A stretch of DNA of 64,000 bases from Caproicibacterium lactatifermentans (GTDB lineage Bacteria > Bacillota > Clostridia > Oscillospirales > Acutalibacteraceae). The stretch covers positions 1,178,001 to 1,242,000 of the forward strand of contig NZ_CP046051.1 of assembly GCF_013315815.1 (NCBI RefSeq), in the 5' to 3' direction. Position 1 is the stretch's first letter, and each line of letters starts with the position of its first letter. This document shows, piece by piece, positions 1 through 10,225 of this stretch. The notes beneath the pieces are model-generated. The model worked only from the letters and a program-made list of their open reading frames with translations, did not search any database and was not told the origin of the DNA. A program made the position numbers and the translations under genes.

Positions 1-24
1 CATGACTTTTTTCTTGCTTTTTAT

Positions 25-1176
25 TTATACATAAAGCAAATTCAGGAGGAGCAGATGCAGTACACGCTGAAAAGACAGCGGGCAAACCGTCTGTGTGGCC
101 GTAATGGGACGGACACACACGACTTTCCCACCCAATGTATAGGTCACTTCACCAAGCTTCTGTCCCTTTGCAACCGGTGCCCGCACAGACGGCTGAACTG
201 TTACCTTGCTGGAAACTGCCTTTTCTTGGCCTTTTGGTACCAATAATTTTCCAGAAAAATCCGCTTTCACTGGAACCGTGTCTGACATGCCGTTTTCTAC
301 AGTAACCGCTGCAAGGTTTTCTTTTGGCTGCTTTAAAGGAACCATAGACCAGCCTGCAAAGCCTTTGTTCAACAGCGCCGCGGCTGTGGAAAAGCGGTCC
401 TTTGTGCTGCCCGCACCGAGAACAACTGCAATCAGAGAAAGGCCGTCCCGCTGCGCGGTTGCAGAAATACAGCTGCCGGCTTTGCTGGTCGTCCCTGTTT
501 TCAGCCCGGTAATTCCTTTATAAGATTTTAGCAGTTTGTTGGTATTGGTCAGCTGTGTTTTTCCGCCGCGCAGGTGGTCTATCCAAACGGTTGTATAGTT
601 AAAGATTTGTTTATGCTGAATCAATGCACGACTCATTAGCGCAACGTCATAGGCACTGGTTACATGCCCATCCTCATCCAAACCGTTGCAGTTTTTAAAG
701 GTGGTATCCTGCATACCCAATGTTTTTGCTTTGGCGTTCATTTGTGCAATAAATACGTCATCACTACCGGCAACGTGTTCCGCCAACGCCACAGCGGCAT
801 CGTTTGCACTGGCGATTGCCGTAGCCTTAATCAGGTCATTGACAGACATGGTCTCCCCTTCCTTCAGCCAGATATCCGACCCACCCATAGAGGCAGCGTG
901 CGCACTGGCAGAAACCATATCCGTCAAGTGGATTTTGCCGGTATCCAGTGCTTCCATAACCAGTAGCAGCGTCATTACTTTTGTCACTGACGCACAGGCA
1001 CGCTTTTCATGCGGTGCTTTTTCGTACAGTACCTGCCCAGTAGATGCTTCCATTAAAACGGCGGCCGGCGCTTTAATGTCTGTTTTTGTTTCATCTGCAG
1101 CATACACACGTACTGGTGCTGCCGCTGCAATCATGACCACAGCAAGAACTGCGGCAGTGATTTGTTTAACCTTCAT
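25..1176 (-). CDS. D-alanyl-D-alanine carboxypeptidase (serine type, penicillin-binding protein 5/DacF family)
   Basis: This 383-residue secreted enzyme trims the terminal D-Ala from peptidoglycan stem peptides outside the membrane. A signal peptide (residues 1-26, ending in VYAAD) precedes the catalytic domain, in which the three signature motifs are intact: SVTK at 63-66 (nucleophile Ser63), SAN at 123-125 and KTG at 226-228. A C-terminal beta-rich domain follows, and the last residues are Leu-rich, as expected for membrane association. The start is ATG 1176, which has GGAGGT just upstream. The frame stays open upstream to 1335, but that extension is basic, unlike a signal peptide and has no ribosome site. 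The family is certain; the exact paralogue (DacF or DacA) is not. Confidence 0.93.
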   Translation of the reverse strand: MKVKQITAAVLAVVMIAAAAPVRVYAADETKTDIKAPAAVLMEASTGQVLYEKAPHEKRACASVTKVMTLLLVMEALDTGKIHLTDMVSASAHAASMGGSDIWLKEGETMSVNDLIKATAIASANDAAVALAEHVAGSDDVFIAQMNAKAKTLGMQDTTFKNCNGLDEDGHVTSAYDVALMSRALIQHKQIFNYTTVWIDHLRGGKTQLTNTNKLLKSYKGITGLKTGTTSKAGSCISATAQRDGLSLIAVVLGAGSTKDRFSTAAALLNKGFAGWSMVPLKQPKENLAAVTVENGMSDTVPVKADFSGKLLVPKGQEKAVSSKVTVQPSVRAPVAKGQKLGEVTYTLGGKVVCVRPITATQTVCPLSFQRVLHLLLLNLLYV

Positions 1177-1522
1177 TCCCGACACCTCCAGATTATTCCA
1201 CATGATATGTATGCAGAAAGAAAAGCTTTTACCCGTCCTTTTTATGGGAATTGCGGACTTTATGGTTTTTGTATGAGCTTTTATATATTCGTACCGTTCT
1301 GCATCTGTAAAGTATTTTGCTTTACTTATTTTCACTTTTAGTCTTTCTTGTACTTTACGCGTTCAATTTTGATAAGTATAACGCTTTACGTCTAATATCC
1401 CAGCAATTTCAGCATTTTACATGCTTTTTGTAGAAAATCTGTATGGGTTATTTTAAAATTCAGGAAATACTTACTTGTGAAATAAATCTGTAAAATGATC
1501 CTCTTTACAAATATTATGTAAA

Positions 1523-1550
1523 TTTCCGCCGTATAATACTTTGGCGGAAA
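1523..1550 (-). terminator. Hairpin downstream of enolase; only feature in the 390-base gap 1177-1566
   Basis: TTTCCGCC and GGCGGAAA form a perfect 8-bp stem with a 12-base loop, 17 bases past the enolase stop on the minus strand. The following minus-strand bases (AAATTTACAT) are only weakly U-rich. The rest of the gap is AT-rich and must hold the promoter of the carboxypeptidase gene, but I see no convincing -35/-10 pair. Confidence 0.5.
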
Positions 1551-1566
1551 AGATATAAAACAAATT

Positions 1567-2895
<1,329 letters not shown>

Positions 2896-2930
2896 TTATT
2901 GATTTTGCAAAAAAATTTGCACCAGAAAAG

Positions 2931-2968
2931 AAAAAAGCAGTTCCAGACTAATGAACGCCTGAAACTGC
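2931..2968 (-). terminator. Intrinsic terminator after the tRNA-Gln/tRNA-Pro unit
   Basis: On the minus strand a 10-bp stem (GCAGTTTCAG/CTGGAACTGC, one G-U pair) is followed directly by TTTTTTCTTTT. It lies 85 bases past tRNA-Pro and ahead of eno. Confidence 0.8.
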
Positions 2969-2991
2969 GCAAAACAATCTCCACTACAAAC

Positions 2992-3040
2992 GAAAGGCCG
3001 CACTGAAAAGCGTAAAAGCAGCTTAACAGTGCGGTCTTTC
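2992..3040 (-). terminator. First hairpin after tRNA-Pro
   Basis: The arms GAAAGGCCGCACTG and CAGTGCGGTCTTTC pair over 14 bp with G-U wobble and a 21-base loop. The minus-strand downstream flank is GTTTGTAG, a poor U tract. It may be a processing or back-up termination hairpin before the stronger one at 2931-2968. Confidence 0.5.
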
Positions 3041-3052
3041 AACAATCCTATG

Positions 3053-3129
<77 letters not shown>

Positions 3130-3160
3130 AAAAAGAAAGCCCCAAGCATGGGGCCATGTT

Positions 3161-3234
3161 TGGTTGCGGAAGAAGGATTCGAACCCTCACAAACAGAGTC
3201 AGAGTCTGTCGTGCTACCTTTACACAATTCCGCA
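3161..3234 (-). tRNA. tRNA-Gln (anticodon CTG)
   Basis: The 74-base cloverleaf has an acceptor pair TGCGGAA/TTCCGCA, anticodon loop CTCTGAC (anticodon CTG) between ACAGA and TCTGT, a T-loop segment GGTTCGAATCC and an encoded CCA. It is the first gene of the two-tRNA unit. Confidence 0.95.
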
Positions 3235-3279
3235 ATATCCGCTGCTTCTTTAGAAGCACTAAGTGAAGCAACGTGTATT

Positions 3280-3307
3280 ATTATATCAAAAATTTGATAA
3301 TTGTCAA
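3280..3307 (-). promoter_or_regulatory. Vegetative promoter of the tRNA-Gln/tRNA-Pro unit
   Basis: On the minus strand TTGACA (top 3302-3307) and TATAAT (top 3280-3285) are separated by 16 bases and lie about 45 bases ahead of tRNA-Gln. Both hexamers are exact consensus. Confidence 0.85.
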
Positions 3308-3343
3308 GCGTTTTTTCTAAAAAGTTGAAATTTTTTCGGGATG

Positions 3344-4966
3344 TTACCTTTTCCACCCTGCGTTCTGTGATTCCAGCAGGATTGCTTCCGCACAACGAAT
3401 GCCGTCTACCGCGGCCGACATAATACCGCCAGCATAACCGGCGCCTTCCCCGCAGGGATATAATCCACGTGCGTCCGGTGCAAAAAGGGCACTGCTGCGT
3501 ACAACACGCACTGGTGATGAAGAACGGCTTTCTACGGCAGTCAGCAACGCGTCCGCGTCGTCAAAGCCATGCAGGCGTCCCGCCAGCTTGCGTATGCCTT
3601 GTTCCAGCGGTTCCGTCAAAAAAGGCGGCAGGCATTTGTGCAGGTCCGTATAGGTAACGCCGCGGCTGTAAGTTGGCCGAACGCTCCCACAGCGCTGTGA
3701 TGGCTTTCTGTCCAAAAAATCGCCCAGCCGCTGAACCGGAGCCAAATAAGCGCCGCCGCCCGTCAAATACGCTGCTGACTCTAACTGCCGTTGAAGTGCA
3801 ATACCTGCCAAAGGATGTGGGCCGCCAAAATCTGCCGGTGTCAGCCCCGCCAGCAAAGCGGCGTTGGCATTCCTGCCATCCCGTGCAAAGGAGCTCATGC
3901 CATTGGTTGCAACACGTTTTTCTTCGCTGGCTGCCGGAACGACTGTACCGCCGGGACACATACAAAACGTATAGATACTGCGCCCGTCCGGGAAATGGAC
4001 CGCCAGTTTATAGCTGGCAGCACCTAAAGCCGGGTCGCCGGCTGCCTGTCCGTACAAAGCTTGGTCAATTTTCTCCTGCAGATGCTCAATCCGCACACCA
4101 ACGGCAAAGGGTTTCTGCTGCAGCTGCAAATGACTCTGCAGCAGCATTTCAAAGGTATCTCGGGCACTATGCCCGACCGCTAAAATCAAATGACCGCACG
4201 GCATATCGTACCGCGTCCCGTCCTCCTGACAAACCGTAACGCCTTGCAGAATTCCATTGTGTACCTTTATATGGTCCAACTTAGAATGGAAACGCACTTC
4301 TCCGCCAAGGGAAAGAATCGTCTGCCGAATGGTGCGGACAACACCAGGCAGGCGGTCCGTTCCAATATGCGGCTTTGCCTCCCACAAGATACAATCCGGC
4401 GCGCCGGCCTGTACAAAGGTTTCCAGCACATGGCGAATATGTGGATTTTTAGTACCGGTCGTCAGCTTGCCATCTGAAAAAGTACCGGCACCGCCTTCGC
4501 CAAACTGTACATTGGAATTTGTGTTCAGACTTCCCGTTTTCCAAAAGTGCTCCACGTCTCGGCTGCGCTCTTCCACCGGTGCACCCCGCTCCAAAATAAT
4601 CGGGCGCTGCCCGGCCTGTGCCAGCGTCAGCGCCGCAAACATACCGGCAGGGCCAAAGCCCGCAACAACCGGACGCACCGGTAAAAGATTGCTTTCCGGC
4701 AAATGATACTGGTATACAGAGGCCTGCTGAATTTTATGATCACGCTGCAAAACGTTTTTCTTGACCTGTACACCCGGGCGAAGCGTCACTTCCGCTGTAC
4801 AGATAAAATGAACATCATTTTTCTTTCGGGCGTCCACCGAACGGCGGTAGAGTTTGCAGGACGCAATATCCGAGTCACGAACACGAAGCCGTTTAGCTGC
4901 GCGTGCAGTCAACTCCCCCTCTACGTTGTGCAAGCCCAGCGAAATTTCCGAAACATGGTACATCAT
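3344..4966 (-). CDS. FAD-dependent dehydrogenase of the COG2509 family
   Basis: The 540-residue protein matches the family of uncharacterised FAD-dependent dehydrogenases. A short N-terminal domain (about 1-95, with paired basic strands) precedes a Rossmann segment VVAGFGPAGMFAALTLAQAG with the Gly-x-Gly-x-x-Gly dinucleotide motif near residue 105, and ERG as the ribose-binding acid. The family block NSNVQFGEGGAGTFSDGKL follows, and the C-terminal FAD contact CGEGAGYAGGI lies near the end. The substrate is unknown. It overlaps the upstream flavoprotein gene by 4 bases (ATGA), so the two are translationally coupled and probably work together. Its end lies next to the tRNA promoter. Confidence 0.88.
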   Translation of the reverse strand: MMYHVSEISLGLHNVEGELTARAAKRLRVRDSDIASCKLYRRSVDARKKNDVHFICTAEVTLRPGVQVKKNVLQRDHKIQQASVYQYHLPESNLLPVRPVVAGFGPAGMFAALTLAQAGQRPIILERGAPVEERSRDVEHFWKTGSLNTNSNVQFGEGGAGTFSDGKLTTGTKNPHIRHVLETFVQAGAPDCILWEAKPHIGTDRLPGVVRTIRQTILSLGGEVRFHSKLDHIKVHNGILQGVTVCQEDGTRYDMPCGHLILAVGHSARDTFEMLLQSHLQLQQKPFAVGVRIEHLQEKIDQALYGQAAGDPALGAASYKLAVHFPDGRSIYTFCMCPGGTVVPAASEEKRVATNGMSSFARDGRNANAALLAGLTPADFGGPHPLAGIALQRQLESAAYLTGGGAYLAPVQRLGDFLDRKPSQRCGSVRPTYSRGVTYTDLHKCLPPFLTEPLEQGIRKLAGRLHGFDDADALLTAVESRSSSPVRVVRSSALFAPDARGLYPCGEGAGYAGGIMSAAVDGIRCAEAILLESQNAGWKR

Positions 4967-6084
4967 GACATCTGCGCCTCCTTATAAACCGCCTCTGCCG
5001 CACACAGTGCTGTGCTCCATGCCCAGTGCAGGTTAAAGCCGCCGCAGTCACCATCTACATTCAGCAGTTCTCCCGTCAGCCATGCATGGGGCGAACGCAA
5101 ACTTTGGCAGGAAGCGTCCACTTGAGAAAGCGGCACACCGCCCGCTGTTACCTGTGCCTGCTGAAAATCAGCTGTACGGTCCACAGTAAAGCAGAAATTT
5201 TTGCAGAATTCAAACGGACAATTCTGCACCAATGCTTTATGCAAAACGCCCTCTAAGCGGCCGCCAGTCGCTTTGCGCAGTTCCGAACTTGTATAATCGG
5301 GTACAAGGTCCAGAGAAATGATATCGCCGTGCCGAGCTTCCCGTGCCAACTCAAAGATACAAATGCCGGACAGACCGCGCTCTGTAAACTGTACCTCGCC
5401 CTCTGTCCTGTGCAGCATTTTTCCGCCGCACTTCAGGACCACCGCCGCAGGTGCACGTACGCCCTTCAGGGCGCGCACTTTTTTCGTTTCCTGCACCCAA
5501 ATCGGTGCCAGGGCTGGTTTGAGCGGCGTTATGCTGTGCCCCAGCTGTTTCACCAATGGATAGCCTGTTTCATCTCCGGTGTGAGCCGTGCCGCCGGTAC
5601 ACAGCATAACGAACTGTGCACACACCGGTACCTTCTCCTGGGAATACAGGACATACCCGTTTGGCGTGCGGCGAACAGTACGCACTGCAAAATTGCAGCG
5701 CTCTTCCGCACCGAGGTCCTTTAGCCGTGCCCGCAGAATATTCAATACCGTAGAGGCCTGCAGGCTGTACGGATAAACACGGCCCTGTGTCTGCTCACGG
5801 CAAAGCAGCCCTATATGCTGAAAATAAGCCAGTATTCTTTTGGGCGGAAATGCCTGCAGAATTTGCTCGGCACGTTCGGTATCCCCATGATAACGCGCAA
5901 TATTCACACCCATATTGGTAAGATTACAGCGCCCATTTCCGGTCATCAGCAGTTTTTTTCCCACCCGTGCGGCGGCTTCCAGCACAACCACATTGGCGCC
6001 GCCCAGCAATTCTGCCGCGCGGACCGCTCCCAACAAACCGGATGCACCGCCGCCTACAACGGCCAGCGTATATCTTTTTGGCAA
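4963..6084 (-). CDS. HI0933/YhiN-like flavoprotein (BaiN-type NAD(P)/FAD oxidoreductase)
   Basis: The 373-residue flavoprotein begins with a dinucleotide-binding motif VVGGGASGLLGAVRAAE, followed by the family signature VGKKLLMTGNGRCNLTN. LCTGGTAHTGDETGYPLVKQLGH is split across residues 180-205, and the C-terminal FAD contact GDCGGFNLHWAWSTA ends the fold. The start is TTG 6084, placed 5 bases after a GGGAGGG ribosome site; no ATG fits. It is first in a two-gene unit with the COG2509 protein. Family members have been linked to reduction of unsaturated steroid or related substrates, but nothing here fixes the substrate. The protein is somewhat shorter than the usual roughly 400 residues. Confidence 0.88.
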   Translation of the reverse strand: MPKRYTLAVVGGGASGLLGAVRAAELLGGANVVVLEAAARVGKKLLMTGNGRCNLTNMGVNIARYHGDTERAEQILQAFPPKRILAYFQHIGLLCREQTQGRVYPYSLQASTVLNILRARLKDLGAEERCNFAVRTVRRTPNGYVLYSQEKVPVCAQFVMLCTGGTAHTGDETGYPLVKQLGHSITPLKPALAPIWVQETKKVRALKGVRAPAAVVLKCGGKMLHRTEGEVQFTERGLSGICIFELAREARHGDIISLDLVPDYTSSELRKATGGRLEGVLHKALVQNCPFEFCKNFCFTVDRTADFQQAQVTAGGVPLSQVDASCQSLRSPHAWLTGELLNVDGDCGGFNLHWAWSTALCAAEAVYKEAQMS

Positions 6085-6221
6085 GAAAAGCCCTCCCTTT
6101 TTGTCTTATTGTAAACACTCCACGCGAAAAAAGCAACGCCGGCATGACATTTCCTGTTTCATTTTTATATAGGCAACGCATTGCATGCTTTCCCTTCAAA
6201 TCCCGCGGCAGCAACTTTTCA

Positions 6222-6250
6222 TTGTATTAGCGGCAGCAGAATGCTATAAT
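6222..6250 (+). promoter_or_regulatory. Promoter of the glycosyltransferase/mur gene cluster
   Basis: TTGTAT (6222-6227) and TATAAT (6245-6250) are spaced by 17 bases. The predicted RNA start is near 6257, which argues against the upstream ATG at 6255 and for the TTG start at 6342. Confidence 0.75.
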
Positions 6251-6341
6251 AAAAATGAATGCATTATCCTTTTTCTCGTGCAGACAGCCTGTATTTTTGC
6301 CGGAAGTAAGGTATACAAATAAAATAAAGGAGCCTGCTGAT

Positions 6342-7406
6342 TTGAAACTGTCTATTATTGTTCCCGTGTATAATACCCAGCAGTATTTAAAGAACTGTGT
6401 GGAAAGCATTCTTTCACAGCCTTTCAAAGACTATGAACTGCTGCTGGTCAATGACGCTTCTTCCGACCATTCCCTGGAAGCTGCACACGCTTTGGAACGT
6501 CAGGATTCGCGTATCACGGTGTACGACAAACCTCATGGTGGATTGGGGGACACCCGCAACTTTGGTGCACAGCGTGCACAGGGCGAGTACCTCCTTTTTA
6601 TTGATTCAGACGACTGGATTGGTGAGGATACTCTCTTTAAAGTAATGGAGCCAACGCTGAAAGCGCAGGCAGACCTAACCGTTTTTAACTTTATACGGGA
6701 AAACGAAACAGACAGCATCAGTCGGCTATGCACTCTGCCGATTCATACACCAACCGATGATGCTGCAATCAACGAAATTGTCCTAAAAGAACAAATCGGT
6801 CCGGATGCCGGCAGCACCCCGTGGCGCAGTGTGGATATGCTGGGCTGCGCGTGGCGCCGCCTGTACCGCCGAGAATGGTTCCTGCAGCATCATTTGTCTT
6901 ATCCAGACGAACAAAAAGTCATGCTGGAGGACCGGCCGGTCAGCATTATGGCCCACTTCTACTCGAAGAAAACTCTGTTTTTAGATGTTCCGCTTTACCA
7001 CTACCGCTACAATCCGGATTCATTGAGCACCCGCTACCGGCCGGAAAAAATGCAGAAGCTTTCCTGTTGTTTCCAGCTGGTGGAATCCTTTCTAAAGGAT
7101 AAAAACATCAACGGAAAGCTGCGGGACCGCCACATGGCGTGGTATCTGCGGAATGCAGCGCACAGTGCCCTCGTCAATGTTTTCAGCACCGGAAATAAAC
7201 GGGATAAACGTGGAAAAAAGGCAGAAATTCAGAACATTCTGACAGACCCGCTGCTGAAACGTGCAGCAAAAAGCAGGTATCTGTGCAAAGGAACGGCTGC
7301 TGACCGTGTTATCTATCGCGTGATTAGTTCCGGCTCTGTTGGGCTGGTTTACACATTCTACCGCTGGTATGCAGACAAACTGCGCCAGCATACAGAAAAG
7401 CAATAG
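6342..7406 (+). CDS. Family 2 glycosyltransferase
   Basis: This GT-A enzyme of 354 residues probably transfers a sugar from a nucleotide donor to a cell-surface polymer precursor at the cytoplasmic face. It opens with LSIIVPVYNTQQYLKNCVES, has the nucleotide-binding VNDASSDHS and GLGDTRNFGAQ segments, and the metal-binding DSDDW (D-x-D type) near residue 95. The chosen start is TTG 6342, 9 bases behind AAAGGAG; an in-frame ATG at 6255 would fall at the predicted transcription start. The gene is followed after 8 bases by a family 4 glycosyltransferase, so the two form an operon. The acceptor is unknown. Confidence 0.88.
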   Translation: MKLSIIVPVYNTQQYLKNCVESILSQPFKDYELLLVNDASSDHSLEAAHALERQDSRITVYDKPHGGLGDTRNFGAQRAQGEYLLFIDSDDWIGEDTLFKVMEPTLKAQADLTVFNFIRENETDSISRLCTLPIHTPTDDAAINEIVLKEQIGPDAGSTPWRSVDMLGCAWRRLYRREWFLQHHLSYPDEQKVMLEDRPVSIMAHFYSKKTLFLDVPLYHYRYNPDSLSTRYRPEKMQKLSCCFQLVESFLKDKNINGKLRDRHMAWYLRNAAHSALVNVFSTGNKRDKRGKKAEIQNILTDPLLKRAAKSRYLCKGTAADRVIYRVISSGSVGLVYTFYRWYADKLRQHTEKQ

Positions 7407-7414
7407 GAGAAATT

Positions 7415-8626
7415 ATGCCGAAGAAGAAAATCCTTTTTATCAATTACTCCCTGCACAGTGGCGGGATTGAAAAAAGTCTGGTCACCCTGCTGACGCTGTT
7501 CGACTATAATCAGTATGATGTGGACCTGCAGCTGTTTGCCAATGATGGTCTGTTCCTGCCGCGGGTCCCCAAACAAGTTCATTTGCTACCGCCGCTTTTT
7601 CCAAAAGAATATCGTCTGAATATCCGGCAGGCGCTGCCGGCTCTGCTAAAAAACGGCCATCCGCTGACTGCCCTTTGCCGGGCGGGTGTCACATGTGCCG
7701 GCCTGCACGGCACCATGGGAGAACGGCTGGTGAAAATGTGGCGCTGCGAACGATGCTTTGTCCGTAAAAATCCTGTACAGTATGATGCAGCTGTTGCCTA
7801 TATGGAAGGCCAGCCTATCTATTATTGTATCGATGATGTGCATGCGAGACGCAAAATTGGCTTTGTGCATGGCGATTATACCGCAATGGGCCTGGACCGT
7901 GCATTTGACACCCCCTATTTTGCAAAGCTGGATGCTGTCTGTACCGTTTCGGAGTCATGCAAAACAGCCTTGCAGACGAACTTTCCGCAGGACGCGCAGA
8001 AATGTCATGTGCAGTATAATTTACTTTCCTCTTCCCTGCTACGCCAAATGGCGGAGGAACCGGCAGCTTTTCCGGATAGCGGGTACACTGGCCTGCGTGT
8101 TTTGTCAATTGCGCGCCTTTCCCAACAGAAGGGGCTGGACCTTGCACTTCCGGCGGTTGCGGCCCTGCGCCGGAAAGGACTCGATTTTCGTTGGTATATT
8201 ATTGGGGTTGGCCCGGAAAAAGAGTCTCTTCTCGCGCAGATACAAAAGCTTGGCCTTCAGAAAGACGTCGTCTTTCTGGGGGAACAGGCAAACCCCTACC
8301 CCTTCGTTCGGGCATGCGATATTTATATGCAGCCCTCCCGCTTTGAGGGGAAAAGCATTGCCGTTGATGAGGCCATGGCACTTTCCCGGCCAATTCTGCT
8401 GACGGATTTTTCCACCGCAAAAGACCAAATTGCGGACGGAAAGACTGGATTGATTGTACCTATGTCGCCGGAAGGAATTTCTAATGGGCTGGAACGCCTT
8501 TTGACGAACGCTTCTCTGCGGCAATCCTTTTCCGCGGAACTTGCCGCACATGACTATTCCAATATGGAGGAAATCAGAAAGTTCTATGCCATTCTCAATG
8601 GTTCCCGTACCGCAGAACCAAACTGA
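7415..8626 (+). CDS. Family 4 (GT-B) glycosyltransferase
   Basis: The 403-residue protein has a GT-B fold. The N-terminal half begins ILFINYSLHSGGIEKSL (a GGIE acceptor loop typical of the family). The C-terminal half carries LSIARLSQQKGLDLALPAV, then WYIIGVGPEKESL and the donor-site EX7E region SRFEGKSIAVDEAMALSRP. A GGAGA ribosome site overlaps the end of the preceding gene. Together with its neighbour it probably builds a surface glycan or teichoic-type polymer. The link with murE/murF downstream is positional only. Confidence 0.87.
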   Translation: MPKKKILFINYSLHSGGIEKSLVTLLTLFDYNQYDVDLQLFANDGLFLPRVPKQVHLLPPLFPKEYRLNIRQALPALLKNGHPLTALCRAGVTCAGLHGTMGERLVKMWRCERCFVRKNPVQYDAAVAYMEGQPIYYCIDDVHARRKIGFVHGDYTAMGLDRAFDTPYFAKLDAVCTVSESCKTALQTNFPQDAQKCHVQYNLLSSSLLRQMAEEPAAFPDSGYTGLRVLSIARLSQQKGLDLALPAVAALRRKGLDFRWYIIGVGPEKESLLAQIQKLGLQKDVVFLGEQANPYPFVRACDIYMQPSRFEGKSIAVDEAMALSRPILLTDFSTAKDQIADGKTGLIVPMSPEGISNGLERLLTNASLRQSFSAELAAHDYSNMEEIRKFYAILNGSRTAEPN

Positions 8627-8652
8627 AATGAAACATAATGAGGTGTACAGAA

Positions 8653-10125
8653 ATGACAATCAAAGAACTGCTGGAAGATATGCCATGTAAAGTGACTGGA
8701 CCGGTCGATACACCGGTAACCGGCATTGTTTATGACTCCCGCATGGTGAAGCCGGGCTGTGTGTTTGTCTGTCTGGTGGGCAGTAAGACGGACAGTCACG
8801 TTTATGCTGCACAGGCAGCGGAGGGCGGCGCGGCCGCCGTTGTAACACAGCATGATATTGCACCGGTTTCCTGCACGGAAATTCGTGTGGAAGATACGCG
8901 TAAGGCACTGGCACTGCTTTCGGCAGCATGGTTCGGTCATCCCGCGGAAAAGCTGAAGGTTATTGGTGTCACGGGCACCAAAGGGAAAACAACTTCTACC
9001 TATATGATTCATTCCATTTTGGAAGCCGCAGGCATTACGACCGGCATTATCGGAACGATTGGTACAGTCATCGGCAGCCAGCTGATTAAAACCAATAACA
9101 CAACGCCGGAATCATACGACATACAGAAATTTATGCGCATGATGGTAGACGCTGGCTGCCGTGCCTGTGTGCTGGAAGCCAGTTCGATAGGCTTGCGTGA
9201 CCACCGTGTGGACGGTTTCACCTTTGATATTGGGCTGTTTACCAACTTTAGCGAGGACCATATCGGCGGGCTGGAGCACAAGGACATGGCGGAATATATG
9301 GCCTGCAAAGCAATGCTGTTCCAGAAATGCCGTCTAGGTGTCATCAATATCGATGACGAAAACTGGAAAGGCATTACCGCAGGACATACCTGTGAACTGA
9401 CAAGCTATGGCTTTGGTTCGGAAGCCAAGCTGCATGCTGAAAGTCCGGAACTGGTGTCACAGCCCGGTTACCTCGGCATTGCCTTTGACCTGTGCGGCAG
9501 TATGCAGGGGCGTGTACGCATTGATATTTCCGGTAAATTTAACGTTTATAACGCACTCGGTGCTGTAGCTGTCTGTCAGCAGTTCGGTGTTGCACTGGAC
9601 AACGTGCGCAAAGGGCTGGACACTGTGAAGGTAAAGGGACGCGTGGAGCCGGTGGAAGTTCCCGGCGGCTACACCCTGCTGATTGACTACGCACATAACG
9701 CCGTCAGCATGGAAAACATTCTGACAACACTGCGGGAATATCACCCGAATCGCCTTATCTGTATGTTTGGTGCCGGCGGCAACCGCCCGAAACTCCGCCG
9801 CTACGAAATGGGTGAAGTCAGCGGTAAGTTGGCCGACCTCTCCGTGATTACCGCGGACAATTCCCGGTATGAAGATGTGATGGATATTCTGGCCGATATT
9901 GAAGTGGGCCTGAAAAAGACAACCGGCAAGTATATTGTCGTTCCGGACCGCAAACAGGCTATCAAGTACTGCATAGACAACGCCCAGAAAGGCGACGTTG
10001 TTGTCCTGGCGGGCAAGGGTCACGAAGATTACCAGGAAATCAAGGGAGTTAAATATCCCTTTGATGAACGGGATGTAATTCATGATATTCTGCAGGAGGA
10101 AGGAAAACTTCCGGCAGAATACTAA
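8653..10125 (+). CDS. murE: MurE: UDP-MurNAc-L-Ala-D-Glu:meso-diaminopimelate ligase
   Basis: MurE adds the third amino acid to the UDP-MurNAc peptide in the cytoplasm. The 490-residue protein has an N-terminal UDP-binding domain (YDSRMVKPGCVFVC), the ATP loop GVTGTKGKTTST (105-116), the central motif NFSEDHIGGLEHKDMAEY and the C-terminal ligase domain with IDYAHNAVSMENIL. The amino-acid-selecting motif reads DNSR instead of the usual DNPR; the Asn and Arg that contact diaminopimelate are kept. The start is ATG 8653 behind GAGGTG; an ATG five codons earlier has no ribosome site. It is followed by a weak terminator and murF. Confidence 0.9.
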   Translation: MTIKELLEDMPCKVTGPVDTPVTGIVYDSRMVKPGCVFVCLVGSKTDSHVYAAQAAEGGAAAVVTQHDIAPVSCTEIRVEDTRKALALLSAAWFGHPAEKLKVIGVTGTKGKTTSTYMIHSILEAAGITTGIIGTIGTVIGSQLIKTNNTTPESYDIQKFMRMMVDAGCRACVLEASSIGLRDHRVDGFTFDIGLFTNFSEDHIGGLEHKDMAEYMACKAMLFQKCRLGVINIDDENWKGITAGHTCELTSYGFGSEAKLHAESPELVSQPGYLGIAFDLCGSMQGRVRIDISGKFNVYNALGAVAVCQQFGVALDNVRKGLDTVKVKGRVEPVEVPGGYTLLIDYAHNAVSMENILTTLREYHPNRLICMFGAGGNRPKLRRYEMGEVSGKLADLSVITADNSRYEDVMDILADIEVGLKKTTGKYIVVPDRKQAIKYCIDNAQKGDVVVLAGKGHEDYQEIKGVKYPFDERDVIHDILQEEGKLPAEY

Positions 10126-10137
10126 AAAGCATAAACA

Positions 10138-10166
10138 TGGTGCAGCGTTTTGGGCTGCGCCATTTT
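10138..10166 (+). terminator. Hairpin between murE and murF
   Basis: TGGTGCAGC and GCTGCGCCA pair (one G-U) around a 7-base loop and are followed by TTTTGCTGTT. The T tract is short, so partial read-through into murF is likely. Confidence 0.55.
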
Positions 10167-10225
10167 GCTGTTAAAACATTTTTGAAATTCCTGCTTTTGC
10201 GGGAAAAAGATAAGGATTTTGCAAT

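Noticed and set aside
1177..1335. N-terminal extension of the D-Ala-D-Ala carboxypeptidase
   Set aside because: It would place the signal peptide inside the protein and has no ribosome site, while ATG 1176 has GGAGGT.
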